A stretch of 64,000 bases of DNA from Pseudomonas entomophila (lineage in GTDB: Bacteria; Pseudomonadota; Gammaproteobacteria; Pseudomonadales; Pseudomonadaceae), in NCBI RefSeq assembly GCF_013523165.1, contig NZ_JAAMQI010000013.1, positions 62,001 through 126,000 of the forward strand. Direction: 5' to 3'. The notes under the pieces are model-generated. The model did not search any database, was not told where the DNA came from, and worked only from the letters and a program-made list of their open reading frames with translations. Position 1 is the first letter of the stretch. Each line of letters opens with the position of its first letter. Of this stretch, positions 25,368 to 37,540 are shown piece by piece. The position numbers were made by a program, and so were the translations under genes.

Positions 25368-26366
25368 ATGCGTGCAGTCAAGAATCTCTTCGTCCTCTAC
25401 ACCGGGGGCACCATCGGCATGCTCGAGACACCTGCGGGCCTTGTGCCTGCGGGCGGCTTCGAGGCGCGGATGCGCGAGTACCTCGCCACCTGCAGCGATG
25501 CCCCTCAGCTGAGCTGGACCCTGCGCGAACTCGACCCGCTGATCGACAGCGCCAACATGCAACAGGCCAATTGGCTGGCCATGCGCGAGGCCATCGTCGA
25601 GGCCGTCGAACGCGACGGACATGACGGCGTGCTGGTGCTGCACGGCACCGACACCCTGGCCTACAGCGCAGCGGCCCTGTCCTTCCTGCTGCTCGGCCTG
25701 CCCGTACCGGTCGTGCTGACCGGCTCGATGCTGCCGGCAGGCGTGCCCGACAGCGATGCCTGGGACAACCTGTGTGGCGCCTTGCACACGCTCGAGCGCG
25801 GCCTGGACGACGGTGTGCAGCTCTACTTCCATGGCAAGCTGCTGCACGGCTGCCGGGCTTCCAAGCTGCGCAGCGAGGCCTTCGACGCCTTTGCCGCGCT
25901 GCCGCGCGAACGCCATGGCCAGACAGCCGACGCGGTGCCCGAGGCACTGAGCTACCGCCAGCGCCGCCAGCCCGTCAATCTGGCGGTCCTGCCGATGTTC
26001 CCCGGCGTACGCGCTGCACACGTGCGTGCCGTGCTGGCCAGTGGCGTCCAAGGGCTGCTGCTGGAGTGCTATGGCAGTGGCACCGGCCCGTCGGAAGACC
26101 AGGCCCTGCTCGATGCCCTGAGCGAGGCGCACCGCGATGGTGTGGTCATCGCCGCCATCAGCCAATGCCCGGAAGGCGCGGTGCAATTCGACACCTACGA
26201 AGCCGGCAGTCGACTGCGGGATACCGGGCTGGTCAGTGGCGGTGGCATGACCCGCGAAGCGGCGCTGGGCAAGCTGTTCGCCCTATTGGGCGCGGGGCTG
26301 GATGCACAGGACTGTGAGCATTGGTTCGGATTGGACCTGTGTGGCGAGCGTGTCACGCTGAAGTAA
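25368..26366 (+). CDS. ansA: Asparaginase (type I, cytoplasmic)
   Basis: AnsA hydrolyses L-asparagine to aspartate and ammonia. The 332-residue protein has the first catalytic motif LYTGGTIGM, with the nucleophilic threonine at residue 12, and the second DGVLVLHGTDTLAYSA (residues about 83-99), with the Thr-Asp pair. There is no signal peptide, so it is cytoplasmic. PVVLTGSMLPAGVPDSDAWDNL and the GSGTGPSED region belong to the family. It follows the amino-acid symporter gene by 72 bases. Confidence 0.93.
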   Translation: MRAVKNLFVLYTGGTIGMLETPAGLVPAGGFEARMREYLATCSDAPQLSWTLRELDPLIDSANMQQANWLAMREAIVEAVERDGHDGVLVLHGTDTLAYSAAALSFLLLGLPVPVVLTGSMLPAGVPDSDAWDNLCGALHTLERGLDDGVQLYFHGKLLHGCRASKLRSEAFDAFAALPRERHGQTADAVPEALSYRQRRQPVNLAVLPMFPGVRAAHVRAVLASGVQGLLLECYGSGTGPSEDQALLDALSEAHRDGVVIAAISQCPEGAVQFDTYEAGSRLRDTGLVSGGGMTREAALGKLFALLGAGLDAQDCEHWFGLDLCGERVTLK

Positions 26367-26472
26367 GTTGCTACCGACTGCCGAAGGGGGCGCGAATCGG
26401 TTTGCACGCGTACGCATCGCCCCTCTGCCAACGGAAGGCAGACGTGCCTCACTTTCTTCTCGATTCAGCGCG

Positions 26473-26931
26473 TCACTCGCTGATATCGATGCGGAAATCG
26501 TCCCCTCCCAAGTAGTGGATCCACGCCCTGTCGGTCACGACCTGCCCATCGGGGGCGACCAGCTCGTAGGTGTTTCGGAAAAACGCCGATGGCCTCACTG
26601 CCCGCCTTGAATACAGCGCGGCGCCTGCAGTGCACAGCGCACCACCCACGGTCATGATCGGTCCTGGGTAGATCTGGATGTACTGGAACAGGGACGGGCC
26701 GCTGGAAATGGGATAGTAGATCGTCGACGGTCCGAACAGCGCCGTCCCGATGGCCAGCAGGGCGAGAGGAACCCCCACCAGGAGCAGGCACGCCCCTGCG
26801 TAACCAGCACCCTTTTCGCAGCTTTCAAGATAGGTGGCGTACGCTTCGCTGAATCCTGAAATGCGATAGTCCCCTGACAAGGCCGTCAACCTGACGGCTT
26901 GCTGATCGATTGCTTGAGGTTCCGATTGCAT
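26473..26931 (-). CDS. Unrecognised two-helix membrane protein, 152 residues
   Basis: I do not recognise a family. Residues 1-40 are soluble (SGDYRISGFSEAYATYLESCEKG); helix one spans about 42-67 (YAGACLLLVGVPLALLAIGTALF), helix two about 88-108 (PIMTVGGALCTAGAALYS), and a soluble tail RNTYELVAPDGQVVTDRAWIHYLGGDDFRIDISE follows. The DNA looks less GC-rich than its neighbours. It is convergent with ansA and upstream of ssb. I saw no clear ribosome site, and no partner gene is nearby. It could be a strain-specific insertion between conserved genes. Confidence 0.6.
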   Translation of the reverse strand: MQSEPQAIDQQAVRLTALSGDYRISGFSEAYATYLESCEKGAGYAGACLLLVGVPLALLAIGTALFGPSTIYYPISSGPSLFQYIQIYPGPIMTVGGALCTAGAALYSRRAVRPSAFFRNTYELVAPDGQVVTDRAWIHYLGGDDFRIDISE

Positions 26932-27085
26932 GGTCCACTCCCTTGAAAGCTTGGATGCTAAGCAATCGCGACAGGGGATAGAGCGCGCAGGCGCAAGTTC
27001 AGAAACCCCCTACAGCAAAATAAGAAGTTTCTTCGGACTACTTCATGTCTTCGCTAGCGTGTGTTCGCGTTTCCTCACGGCAGGC

Positions 27086-27117
27086 ATAAAAAAACCCGGA
27101 GCGAGAGCCCCGGGTTT
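27086..27117 (-). terminator. Intrinsic terminator after ssb
   Basis: On the minus strand, AAACCCGG pairs with CCGGGTTT around a 10-base loop and is followed by a run of seven T. It lies about 30 bases after the ssb stop and closes the MFS-ssb transcription unit. Confidence 0.88.
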
Positions 27118-27147
27118 CTGGTCTGGCGCGATGCCTGACGGCTGGAC

Positions 27148-27714
27148 TCAGAACGGAATGTCGTCATCGAAGCTGTCGAAATCGGCCGCCGGCTGCTGCT
27201 GCGGTGCCGGTTGCTGTTGCTGTTGCTGCTGCGGACGCTGTGGCGCCTGCTGCGGGCGCTGGGCCTGCTGACGCGGCGGAGCCTGGTTGTACTCGTTGCC
27301 GCCCTGGCCCTGGCCCTGGTTGTAGTTGCCACCACCCTGGTTGTACTGACCGCCACCGTCCTGGTTCTGCTGACGGCCGCCGAGCAGCTGCATGGAGCCC
27401 TGCATGTCGACGATGATTTCGGTGGTGTAACGCTTGATGCCGTCCTTTTCCCACTCGCGGGTCTGCAGCTTGCCCTCGATGTACACCTGGGAACCCTTGC
27501 GCAGGTATTCGCCGGCGATCTCGGCCAGGCGGCCGAACAGGGAAACGCGGTGCCACTCGGTGCGCTCGACCTTCTGACCGGACTGCTTGTCGGTCCACTG
27601 CTCGCTGGTCGCCAGGCTCAGGTTGGTCACGGCGTTACCGTTGGGCAGATAGCGGACTTCGGGATCCTGGCCGCAGGTACCGACCAGAATGACTTTGTTA
27701 ACCCCACGGGCCAT
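27148..27714 (-). CDS. ssb: Single-stranded DNA-binding protein
   Basis: SSB coats single-stranded DNA in replication, repair and recombination. The 188-residue protein has the OB-fold (about residues 1-112; [61 protein letters not shown]), a long Gln/Gly-rich linker (about 115-178) and the acidic tip DDDIPF that recruits partner proteins. It starts nine bases after the MFS gene stop, and uvrA is transcribed divergently from that MFS gene. In E. coli uvrA and ssb are divergent neighbours; here the MFS gene lies between them. Confidence 0.98.
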   Translation of the reverse strand: MARGVNKVILVGTCGQDPEVRYLPNGNAVTNLSLATSEQWTDKQSGQKVERTEWHRVSLFGRLAEIAGEYLRKGSQVYIEGKLQTREWEKDGIKRYTTEIIVDMQGSMQLLGGRQQNQDGGGQYNQGGGNYNQGQGQGGNEYNQAPPRQQAQRPQQAPQRPQQQQQQQPAPQQQPAADFDSFDDDIPF

Positions 27715-27723
27715 AACGTTCTC

Positions 27724-29118
27724 CTAGGCTTCACGCGCGGTCGAGGTCGGGTCTACCAGACGCTCGAGGGTCGCGCGATCCAAAATTTTCGTATCGAGTT
27801 TGATGTAGATGGCAGCTTCTTCCTCTACCACTACGGCATCGGTCACTCCCGGCACGGCCATCAGGCGCGTGGTCAATCCGGCCTCGCGCAACGCGCCAGG
27901 CGACAACGGCAGGCGCAGGCTGGTCACGTAGGGCGGCTCGTTCATGCCCAGTGTCGCGAGCAGCCAGACCAGGCAAAGCCCTGCGCAACCGAGGAACACC
28001 GTCCCCAGACCACCGTGCTGGAACAACCAGCCACCCATGATGCCGCCCAGGGCAGCGCCGAGGAACTGGCTGGTGGAATACACCCCCATGGCCGTGCCCT
28101 TGCCACCCGCAGGCGATACCTTGCTGACCAGCGAAGGCAACGACGCCTCCAGCAGGTTGAAGGCCGTAAAGAATACCACGGTGCCCGTCACCAGTCCGCG
28201 CAAGTTGTCAGCCCACTGCCAGAAGAACAGCTCCACCAGCAGCAGGACACTGACCGCGCCGAGCAGCACACGCTTCATCTTGCGCTTTTTTTCGCCGTAG
28301 ATGATGAACGGGATCATTGCAAAAAATGAGATCAGCAAGGCCGTCAGGTACACCCACCAGTGCTGCTCCTTGGGCAACCCGCCACGCTCGACGAACGCCA
28401 GGGGCAGGACCACGAAGCTGGCCATGAGGATGGCATGGAGGATGAAGATGCTGACGTCCAGGCGCAGCAGGTCCGGGTTGCGCAAGGTCGGGCCCAGGGC
28501 CTGGCGGGCCACGCCGGATTCGCGGTGCTGCAACACGCTGTGACCGGCCGGCACGACGAAGGCGATCAGGCCGATGCCGACCACCGCCAGCGCCGCCGTG
28601 GCCAGGAACAGGCCCGACAGCCCGAACGCGCGGGTCAGCAACGGGCCGACCACCATCGCCACGGCGAACGACAGGCCGATGCTCATGCCGATCATGGCCA
28701 TGGCCTTGGTCCGGTGCTGCTCGCGAGTCAGGTCCGACAGCAAGGCCATGACTGCCGCCGAGATGGCGCCCGCGCCCTGCAGGACGCGACCGGCGACGAT
28801 GCCCCAGATGGAGTCGGCCTGGGCCGCCAGCAAGCTGCCGAGGATGAACAGCACCAGGCCGACGTAGATGACCGGCCGACGGCCGATCCGGTCGGACACC
28901 ATCCCGAAAGGGATCTGCAACACCGCCTGGGTCAGCCCGTAGGCGCCGATGGCCAGGCCGATCAACGCAGGGGTCGCGCCTGCCAGGTCCATGCCGTAGG
29001 TGGCCAGAACCGGCAGCACCATGAACATGCCCAGCATGCGGAAGGCGAAGACAAGGGCCAGGCCGCTGGCGGCGCGGGTTTCGCTGCCGCTCATGCGATC
29101 ATGGGGAGCGTCGTGCAT
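27724..29118 (-). CDS. MFS transporter with C-terminal YAM-like domain (YajR type)
   Basis: A 464-residue major facilitator with twelve hydrophobic spans. Helix one starts at about residue 17 ([23 protein letters not shown]); the MFS motif [14 protein letters not shown], sits between helices two and three at about 75-90; [20 protein letters not shown] follows. The last about 65 residues ([34 protein letters not shown]) form a soluble ferredoxin-like tail, as in E. coli YajR's YAM domain. The substrate is unknown, and drug efflux is only a family guess. The ATG has GAGGT eight bases upstream. ssb follows in the same unit, and uvrA is divergent. Confidence 0.9.
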   Translation of the reverse strand: MHDAPHDRMSGSETRAASGLALVFAFRMLGMFMVLPVLATYGMDLAGATPALIGLAIGAYGLTQAVLQIPFGMVSDRIGRRPVIYVGLVLFILGSLLAAQADSIWGIVAGRVLQGAGAISAAVMALLSDLTREQHRTKAMAMIGMSIGLSFAVAMVVGPLLTRAFGLSGLFLATAALAVVGIGLIAFVVPAGHSVLQHRESGVARQALGPTLRNPDLLRLDVSIFILHAILMASFVVLPLAFVERGGLPKEQHWWVYLTALLISFFAMIPFIIYGEKKRKMKRVLLGAVSVLLLVELFFWQWADNLRGLVTGTVVFFTAFNLLEASLPSLVSKVSPAGGKGTAMGVYSTSQFLGAALGGIMGGWLFQHGGLGTVFLGCAGLCLVWLLATLGMNEPPYVTSLRLPLSPGALREAGLTTRLMAVPGVTDAVVVEEEAAIYIKLDTKILDRATLERLVDPTSTAREA

Positions 29119-29186
29119 GGAGTAACCTCATATGAACCGGCAGGAATTCTATCAGTCCGACAGCTTGACGGCATCTGCGCGACGCT

Positions 29187-29216
29187 TTGCCGCGTGATGG
29201 CCGTGCGCCGTATACT
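29187..29216 (+). promoter_or_regulatory. Candidate promoter for uvrA
   Basis: TTGCCG (29187-29192) and TATACT (29211-29216) are 18 bases apart, and the -10 is 31 bases before the GTG start of uvrA. No LexA box (CTG-N10-CAG type) could be seen in the 129-base divergent gap. Confidence 0.5.
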
Positions 29217-29247
29217 TCGTCGTTTATGCCCGCCAAGCGAGGCCGCA

Positions 29248-32082
<2,835 letters not shown>

Positions 32083-32091
32083 GGAAACGCA

Positions 32092-32123
32092 AAAGCCGTC
32101 GCCCTGTGAGGGACGACGGCTTT
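32092..32123. terminator. Bidirectional terminator between uvrA and ftnA
   Basis: AAAGCCGTC pairs with GACGGCTTT, with an inner CCCT/AGGG pairing. A short T-run follows on each strand (TTTGG on plus, TTTTGC on minus). It sits in the 90-base gap between convergent uvrA and the ferritin gene. Confidence 0.75.
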
Positions 32124-32172
32124 GGTGTCGCGTGTCGCGTATGGCAGTGCGTATTCACGCACAGTGCGGCCT

Positions 32173-32637
32173 TTACATCTGGGACTGCAGGTAATTCTGC
32201 AAACCGATCGACTTGATCAAGCCCTGCTGCTTTTCCAGCCAGTAGGCGTGGTCTTCTTCGGTGTCCGACAGTTGCACGCGCAGGATGTCGCGGCTGACGT
32301 AGTCACGGTGCAGTTCGCACAGCTCGATACCCTTGCACAGCGCTGCGCGCACCTTGTATTCCAGGCGCAGGTCGGAAGCCAGCATCTCCGGCACGGTCGT
32401 GCCGACGTCGAGATCGTCCGCGCGCATGCGCGGCGTGCCTTCGAGCATCAGAATCCGGCGCATCAGGGCATCGGCGTGCTGCGTTTCCTCTTCCATCTCG
32501 TGATTGATACGTTCGTAGAGCTTGCTCAAGCCCCAGTCTTCGTACATCCGCGAGTGAATGAAGTATTGGTCGCGTGCCGCCAGTTCGCCCGTCAGCAACG
32601 TGTTGAGGTAGTCGATTACGTCCGGGTGACCTTGCAT
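32173..32637 (-). CDS. ftnA: Bacterial ferritin FtnA-type (bacterioferritin fold without heme Met)
   Basis: A 154-residue four-helix ferritin of the 24-mer iron-storage family. The ferroxidase ligands E18, E51, H54, E93, E127 and H130 are present. Genes of this type are often named bacterioferritin (bfr), but the methionine that binds heme in Bfr (position 52) is threonine here, in [13 protein letters not shown]. aeruginosa FtnA, encoded next to katA, has the same feature. The start at 32637 gives [19 protein letters not shown]; an ATG six codons earlier is unlikely. katA lies upstream in the same direction, separated by a terminator, so the pairing suggests joint iron and peroxide control. 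Confidence 0.93.
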   Translation of the reverse strand: MQGHPDVIDYLNTLLTGELAARDQYFIHSRMYEDWGLSKLYERINHEMEEETQHADALMRRILMLEGTPRMRADDLDVGTTVPEMLASDLRLEYKVRAALCKGIELCELHRDYVSRDILRVQLSDTEEDHAYWLEKQQGLIKSIGLQNYLQSQM

Positions 32638-32751
32638 TACCCTGGTGCTCCACAATGACAGTGATGGACATAGTGTGAACCAGGATGGGCTTCAGGTCAC
32701 TGAAAAATGCAGGATCGCGTGGATTAAATCCTGCAAACGGTAGTGATATGC

Positions 32752-32782
32752 ATTGAAAACCGCCTGGATGCAGGCGGTTATT
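32752..32782 (-). terminator. Intrinsic terminator after katA
   Basis: AACCGCCTG pairs with CAGGCGGTT around a 4-base loop, followed on the minus strand by TTTTC. It is 15 bases after the katA stop. Confidence 0.85.
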
Positions 32783-32796
32783 CTTATCATTTAGAC

Positions 32797-34239
32797 TCAG
32801 CCGAGCGTGACGCCCAGTGCACGTGCGACGCCTTCACCGTACGCCGGGTCGGCCTGGTAGAAGTACTGCAGCTGTCGCTGCACGACGTCGAGGCTGACGC
32901 CTGCCATGGCGCCGGCGATGTTGCTGATCAACAGCGCTTGTTGGTCGGCCGTCATCAGGCGGAACAGTGCACCGGCGTGACTGAAGTAGTCACGGTCTTC
33001 ACGGTGGTCATGACGGTCCGCATTGCCTGACAGGGCTAGTGCAGGCTCGGCATGACGCGGCGACTGTTTGGGCGCATTGGCGTAGCTATTGGGCTCGTAG
33101 TTGGGCGCAGCGCCACCATTGCTGCCGAAGGCCATGGCGCCGTCACGCTGGTAGCTGTGAACAGGGCTACGTGGCGCGTTGACCGGCAACTGCTGGTGGT
33201 TGGTGCCGACACGGTAGCGGTGCGCATCGGCATAGGCGAACACGCGGCCCTGCAGCATGCGGTCTGGAGACAGACCGACACCGGGCACCATGTTGCTGGG
33301 GCCGAAGGTAGCCTGCTCCACTTCAGCGAAGTAGTTCTGCGGATTGCGGTTGAGCTCCAGGACACCTACCTCCTGCAATGGGTAATCCTTCTGCGACCAG
33401 GTCTTGGTCACATCGAACGGATGCTCTGCGCGCTCCTGGGCCTCACGCTCGCTCATGGTCTGCACATAGGCCGTCCAGCGGGGGAAGTTACCACGCTCGA
33501 TGGCGTCGAACAGGTCGCGCTGCGCGTAGTCCGGCTCGGTGCCCGCCAGGCGTGCGGCATCGGCGGGCGACAGGGTCTTGATGCCTTGCTGCGTCTTGAA
33601 GTGCCACTTCACCCACGTGCGCTCCCCCGTGCTGCTGATGAGGCTGTAGGTGTGGCTGCCGAAGCCATGCATGTGGCGGTAGCCATCCGGGATACCACGG
33701 TCGGAGAACAGAATGGTGACCTGGTGCAGCGCCTCGGGCGAATGCGACCAGAAGTCCCACATCATCTGCGCGCTTTTCAGGTTGGTCTGCGGATGACGCT
33801 TCTGGGTGTGGATGAAGTCCGGGAACTTCAGAGGGTCACGAATGAAAAACACCGGCGTGTTGTTGCCGACGATGTCCCAGTTGCCCTCCTCGGTGTAGAA
33901 CTTGACCGCAAAACCGCGCGGGTCACGCTCGGTGTCGGCCGAACCACGCTCGCCGCCGACGGTGGAGAAGCGCAGGAAGATCTCGGTACGCTTGCCGATC
34001 TCGGAGAACAGACGAGCACTGCTCAGCGCCGTGATGTCCTGGGTGACCGTGAAGGTGCCATAAGCGCCCGAACCCTTGGCGTGCACACGGCGCTCTGGGA
34101 TGTTTTCACGATTGAAGTGCGCCAGCTTCTCGAGCAGGTGGAAATCATCGAGCAGCAACGGACCACGGGCTCCAGCGGAGCGGGAGTTCTGGTTATCTGC
34201 AACGGGTGCGCCGCTGGCGGTGGTAAGAATCTGACTCAT
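32797..34239 (-). CDS. katA: Monofunctional heme catalase, small-subunit type
   Basis: KatA breaks down hydrogen peroxide to water and oxygen. The 480-residue length marks a small-subunit (clade 3) catalase. The distal histidine is H53 in [13 protein letters not shown] and the asparagine N126 in VGNNTPVFF. The proximal heme tyrosine lies in [14 protein letters not shown]. It has an AGGAG ribosome site and a 170-base upstream gap to rplQ that carries an inverted repeat. There is no signal peptide. ftnA follows downstream, as in P. aeruginosa, where katA and the ferritin gene are also adjacent. Confidence 0.97.
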   Translation of the reverse strand: MSQILTTASGAPVADNQNSRSAGARGPLLLDDFHLLEKLAHFNRENIPERRVHAKGSGAYGTFTVTQDITALSSARLFSEIGKRTEIFLRFSTVGGERGSADTERDPRGFAVKFYTEEGNWDIVGNNTPVFFIRDPLKFPDFIHTQKRHPQTNLKSAQMMWDFWSHSPEALHQVTILFSDRGIPDGYRHMHGFGSHTYSLISSTGERTWVKWHFKTQQGIKTLSPADAARLAGTEPDYAQRDLFDAIERGNFPRWTAYVQTMSEREAQERAEHPFDVTKTWSQKDYPLQEVGVLELNRNPQNYFAEVEQATFGPSNMVPGVGLSPDRMLQGRVFAYADAHRYRVGTNHQQLPVNAPRSPVHSYQRDGAMAFGSNGGAAPNYEPNSYANAPKQSPRHAEPALALSGNADRHDHREDRDYFSHAGALFRLMTADQQALLISNIAGAMAGVSLDVVQRQLQYFYQADPAYGEGVARALGVTLG

Positions 34240-34332
34240 GAGGGCTCCTGCTGTACGGACGGTGCCGATGGTGATGGCTTGGGCTCAGTATCCGCAGGCA
34301 TGCCTCTCAGGACAAATTCATTAATTTGCTTT

Positions 34333-34358
34333 GGTTGATAGATTTTTACAATTCAACC
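34333..34358. promoter_or_regulatory. Inverted repeat upstream of katA
   Basis: GGTTGA and TCAACC flank an AT-rich centre of 14 bases containing ATAG-N7-CAAT, close to one half of an OxyR site (ATAG-N7-CTAT). It is about 95 bases upstream of the katA start. The other half of an OxyR site is not convincing, so regulation by OxyR is only a suggestion. Confidence 0.35.
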
Positions 34359-34364
34359 ACGCAC

Positions 34365-34389
34365 AAAAAACCGGGCGCGAGGCCCGGTT
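34365..34389 (-). terminator. Intrinsic terminator of the alpha operon
   Basis: AACCGGG pairs with CCCGGTT and is followed on the minus strand by six T. It starts about 20 bases after the rplQ stop and ends the rpsM-rplQ operon. Confidence 0.9.
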
Positions 34390-34409
34390 CCTTGTAACAG
34401 ACTGACGTC

Positions 34410-34796
34410 TTATTCAGCGGCTTCTACAGCACCACCGACTGGACGATCAACCAGCTCGACGTACGCCATAGGCGCGTTGTCGCCAGCGCGGAAACCGCAC
34501 TTCAGGATGCGCAGGTAGCCACCCTGACGGGCAGCGTAGCGCTTGCCCAGATCGTTGAACAGCTTGCCTACGGCAGACTTCGAACGGGTACGGTCGAAGG
34601 CCAGACGACGGTTTGCAACGCTGTCTTCCTTGGCCAGGGTGATCAGCGGCTCGGCAACGCGACGCAGCTCCTTGGCTTTCGGCAGGGTAGTCTTGATCAG
34701 CTCGTGCTCGAACAGCGACACCGCCATGTTCTGGAACATGGCTTTGCGGTGGGAGCTGGTACGGCTCAGGTGACGTCCACTTTTACGATGACGCAT
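34410..34796 (-). CDS. rplQ: 50S ribosomal protein L17
   Basis: L17 is a large-subunit protein near the peptide exit tunnel. The 128-residue protein begins [28 protein letters not shown], the family hallmark, and has [27 protein letters not shown]. It is the last gene of the alpha operon, 42 bases after rpoA, and a terminator follows. Confidence 0.98.
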   Translation of the reverse strand: MRHRKSGRHLSRTSSHRKAMFQNMAVSLFEHELIKTTLPKAKELRRVAEPLITLAKEDSVANRRLAFDRTRSKSAVGKLFNDLGKRYAARQGGYLRILKCGFRAGDNAPMAYVELVDRPVGGAVEAAE

Positions 34797-34838
34797 GATT
34801 CATTCCTTACCAAACACTGCGTTCGGTGATTACGACGA

Positions 34839-35840
34839 TCAGGCAGTCGCCTTGTCGTCTTTCTTAAGGCTTGCGGGCGGCCAGTTGTCGAGGCGCATGC
34901 CGAGAGACAGACCACGAGAGGCCAAGACGTCCTTGATTTCGGTCAGGGACTTCTTGCCGAGGTTCGGAGTTTTCAACAGCTCGACTTCGGTGCGCTGGAT
35001 CAGGTCACCGATGTAGTAGATGTTCTCCGCCTTCAGGCAGTTGGCCGAACGTACGGTCAGTTCCAGATCGTCGACTGGACGCAGCAGGATCGGGTCGATC
35101 TCGTCTTCCTGCTCGACAACCACCGGTTCGCTGTCACCTTTGAGGTCGACGAACGCAGCGAGCTGCTGTTGCAGGATGGTCGCGGCACGACGGATGGCCT
35201 CTTCAGGATCCAGGGTACCGTTGGTCTCAAGATCGATGACCAGCTTGTCCAGGTTGGTGCGCTGTTCGACACGGGCGTTTTCAACCACGTAGGCGATACG
35301 ACGCACTGGGCTGAACGACGCGTCCAACTGGAGACGACCGATGCTGCGGCTTTCATCTTCGTCGGTCTGACGGGAATCGGCCGGCTCGTAACCGCGACCA
35401 CGAGCTACGGTGAGCTTCATGTTCAGGGCGCCGTTGGACGCCAGGTTCGCGATCACGTGATCGGGATTGACGATCTCGACATCGTGATCCAGCTGAATAT
35501 CGGCAGCGGTAACCACCCCCGAACCCTTTTTCGACAAGGTCAGCGTAACTTCGTCACGACCGTGCAGCTTGATAGCCAGGCCTTTCAGGTTCAACAGGAT
35601 TTCAATGACATCTTCCTGTACACCTTCGATCGCGGAGTACTCATGGAGTACGCCATCGATCTCGGCCTCGACTACTGCACAGCCAGGCATGGAGGACAAC
35701 AGGATGCGGCGCAGCGCGTTGCCCAGGGTATGGCCGAAGCCACGCTCGAGAGGCTCGAGCGTGATCTTGGCGCGGGTTGGACTGACAACCTGCACATCGA
35801 TGTGGCGGGGTGTCAGGAACTCATTTACCGAAATCTGCAT
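34839..35840 (-). CDS. rpoA: RNA polymerase subunit alpha
   Basis: Alpha dimerises to nucleate RNA polymerase assembly, and its C-terminal domain contacts UP elements and activators. In the 333-residue protein the N-terminal domain holds [22 protein letters not shown] (about residues 33-54), and the C-terminal domain (about 245-320) has [23 protein letters not shown] and [24 protein letters not shown], the UP-binding helices with the conserved arginine and lysine. Normal length. It sits between rpsD and rplQ as usual. Confidence 0.99.
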
Positions 35841-35862
35841 GGATGCACCTATTTTCTAGCCC

Positions 35863-36483
35863 TTACTTGGAGTAGAGCTCGACAATCAGGTTTTCGTTGA
35901 TGTCGGCGGACAGGTCGCTGCGAGCAGGAACGTTCTTGAAAACGCCCGACTTCTTGGCAGCATCCACGTCTACCCACTCAACGCGGCCACGCTGGGCGCA
36001 CAGTTCAAGGGCTTGAACAATGCGCAGCTGGTTCGACGATTTCTCGCGAACGGCGACCACGTCACCCGGACGAACTTGGTAGGATGGAATGTTCACGGTC
36101 TTGCCGTTGACGCTGATCGCCTTGTGCGATACCAGCTGACGGGATTCGGCGCGAGTCGAACCGAAGCCCATACGGTAGACGACGTTATCCAGACGGCATT
36201 CGAGCAGTTGCAGCAGGTTCTCGCCAGTGGCGCCTTTTTTCGAGGCAGCCAGCTTGTAGTAACCGCTGAATTGACGCTCCAGAACACCGTAGATACGACG
36301 AACTTTTTGTTTCTCGCGCAGCTGGGTACCGTAGTCGGACTGACGGCCACGGCGCTGGCCGTGGATACCTGGGGCTGCTTCGATGTTGCACTTCGATTCC
36401 AGAGCGCGAACGCCGCTCTTCAGGAACAGGTCAGTGCCTTCACGGCGAGACAGTTTGCATTTTGGACCAATGTAACGTGCCAT
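35863..36483 (-). CDS. rpsD: 30S ribosomal protein S4
   Basis: S4 is a primary 16S rRNA binder that nucleates the 5' domain of the small subunit; in E. coli it also represses the alpha operon. The 206-residue protein begins [24 protein letters not shown] and has the S4 RNA-binding motif [34 protein letters not shown]. It lies between rpsK and rpoA, with 15- and 22-base gaps. Confidence 0.98.
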   Translation of the reverse strand: MARYIGPKCKLSRREGTDLFLKSGVRALESKCNIEAAPGIHGQRRGRQSDYGTQLREKQKVRRIYGVLERQFSGYYKLAASKKGATGENLLQLLECRLDNVVYRMGFGSTRAESRQLVSHKAISVNGKTVNIPSYQVRPGDVVAVREKSSNQLRIVQALELCAQRGRVEWVDVDAAKKSGVFKNVPARSDLSADINENLIVELYSK

Positions 36484-36498
36484 TTATCTGTCTCCTGA

Positions 36499-36888
36499 TT
36501 ACACGCGACGCTTCTTCGGCGGACGGCACCCGTTATGCGGGATTGGCGTCACGTCGGTGATGCTGGCGATCTTGTAGCCGCAGCCGTTGAGTGCACGAAC
36601 AGCCGACTCACGACCCGGACCTGGACCCTTGACATTGACGTCGAGGTTTTTCAGACCGTATTCCAGCGCAGCTTGACCAGCACGTTCAGCAGCGATCTGC
36701 GCAGCGAACGGGGTGGATTTGCGCGAACCACGGAAACCCGAACCACCGGAGGTCGCCCAGGACAATGCATTGCCCTGACGGTCGGTGATGGTCACGATGG
36801 TGTTGTTGAAAGACGCATGGATGTGGGCGATGCCATCAACCACTGTCTTTTTGACTTTCTTACGAGGACGAGCAGCAGGTTTTGCCAT
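36499..36888 (-). CDS. rpsK: 30S ribosomal protein S11
   Basis: S11 lies on the small-subunit platform near the mRNA exit site. The 129-residue protein has [24 protein letters not shown] and [18 protein letters not shown], and ends [19 protein letters not shown], all standard. It sits between rpsM and rpsD in the alpha operon. Confidence 0.98.
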   Translation of the reverse strand: MAKPAARPRKKVKKTVVDGIAHIHASFNNTIVTITDRQGNALSWATSGGSGFRGSRKSTPFAAQIAAERAGQAALEYGLKNLDVNVKGPGPGRESAVRALNGCGYKIASITDVTPIPHNGCRPPKKRRV

Positions 36889-36906
36889 GTCTATATTCCC
36901 GGGCGG

Positions 36907-37263
36907 TTACTTGCGGATCGGCTTACGCGGGCCCTTACGGGTGCGTGCGTTGGTCTTGGTGCGCTGACCGCGAACCGGCAGACCTTTACGATGACGCAGG
37001 CCGCGGTAGCAACCCAGGTCCATCAAGCGCTTGATCTTCATGTTGATGTCACGACGCAGGTCACCTTCGGTGGTGAACTTCGCGACTTCGCCACGCAGGG
37101 TTTCGATTTGCTCGTCGCTCAGATCCTTGATCTTAGCGGCTGGGTTGACACCAGCGTCTGCACAGATTTTCTGCGCAGTTGTGCGACCGACACCATAGAT
37201 GTAGGTCAGCGAGATAACAGTGTGCTTGTTATCTGGAATGTTGACGCCTGCAATACGGGCCAT
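36907..37263 (-). CDS. rpsM: 30S ribosomal protein S13
   Basis: S13 sits in the small-subunit head and makes bridges to the large subunit and P-site tRNA. The 118-residue protein begins [26 protein letters not shown] and ends with the basic tail [24 protein letters not shown]. It is the first gene of the alpha operon, with a strong hairpin about 90-115 bases upstream. In E. coli S4 binds near the rpsM start to regulate the operon; no pseudoknot was worked out here. Confidence 0.98.
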
Positions 37264-37350
37264 TCAGTGGAACTCCAGTTGACAGCTACCTACGCCCCGG
37301 AAGCCAAGAAAATAGGGCGCAAGATGATATCGCTGTAGAAACGATTAATC

Positions 37351-37378
37351 AACCCAGCAGCACACTAGCTGCTGGGTT
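37351..37378. promoter_or_regulatory. Perfect 11-bp hairpin between rpmJ and rpsM
   Basis: AACCCAGCAGC pairs perfectly with GCTGCTGGGTT around a 6-base loop. It begins about 18 bases after the rpmJ stop and lies about 90 bases before rpsM. On the minus strand only a weak T-stretch (TTGATTAATC) follows. It could be a partial terminator or a processing stem that separates the spc and alpha operons. Confidence 0.7.
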
Positions 37379-37395
37379 TGTAACGCGGATCACAC

Positions 37396-37512
37396 TCAGC
37401 CTTGGCGCTGCTTGTGACGCGGCTCCGCGCTGCAGATGACTCGCACGACACCTTCGCGGCGAATAATCTTGCAGTTGCGGCACAGCTTTTTCACCGATGC
37501 ACGAACTTTCAT
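37396..37512 (-). CDS. rpmJ: 50S ribosomal protein L36, zinc-ribbon form
   Basis: A 38-residue protein, [20 protein letters not shown] followed by [18 protein letters not shown]. It has the complete C11-C14-C27-H33 zinc site, so it is the C+ form. In many Pseudomonas a second, zinc-free L36 is made under Zur control at zinc shortage; that copy is not in this window. It follows secY by 28 bases. Confidence 0.96.
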
Positions 37513-37540
37513 CACCAACTCCTCGAACCTTAGGGGCCAC

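Noticed and set aside
26367..27085. Insertion sequence or phage remnant
   Set aside because: No transposase, integrase, terminal repeats or target-site duplication was seen; only one unknown gene.
28360..29247. In-frame 296-codon extension upstream of uvrA
   Set aside because: It runs antisense through the MFS gene. UvrA of normal length starts at the GTG with a ribosome site at 29248.
29119..29247. LexA box between the MFS gene and uvrA
   Set aside because: I looked for CTG-N10-CAG on both strands and found none.
32173..32655. Six-residue longer ferritin start at 32655
   Set aside because: The usual N-terminus [11 protein letters not shown] begins at 32637; the longer form is not seen in the family.
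34240..34364. Full OxyR site upstream of katA
   Set aside because: Only one half (ATAG-N7-CAAT) is close to consensus; the second half does not fit, so it is kept only as a weak inverted repeat.
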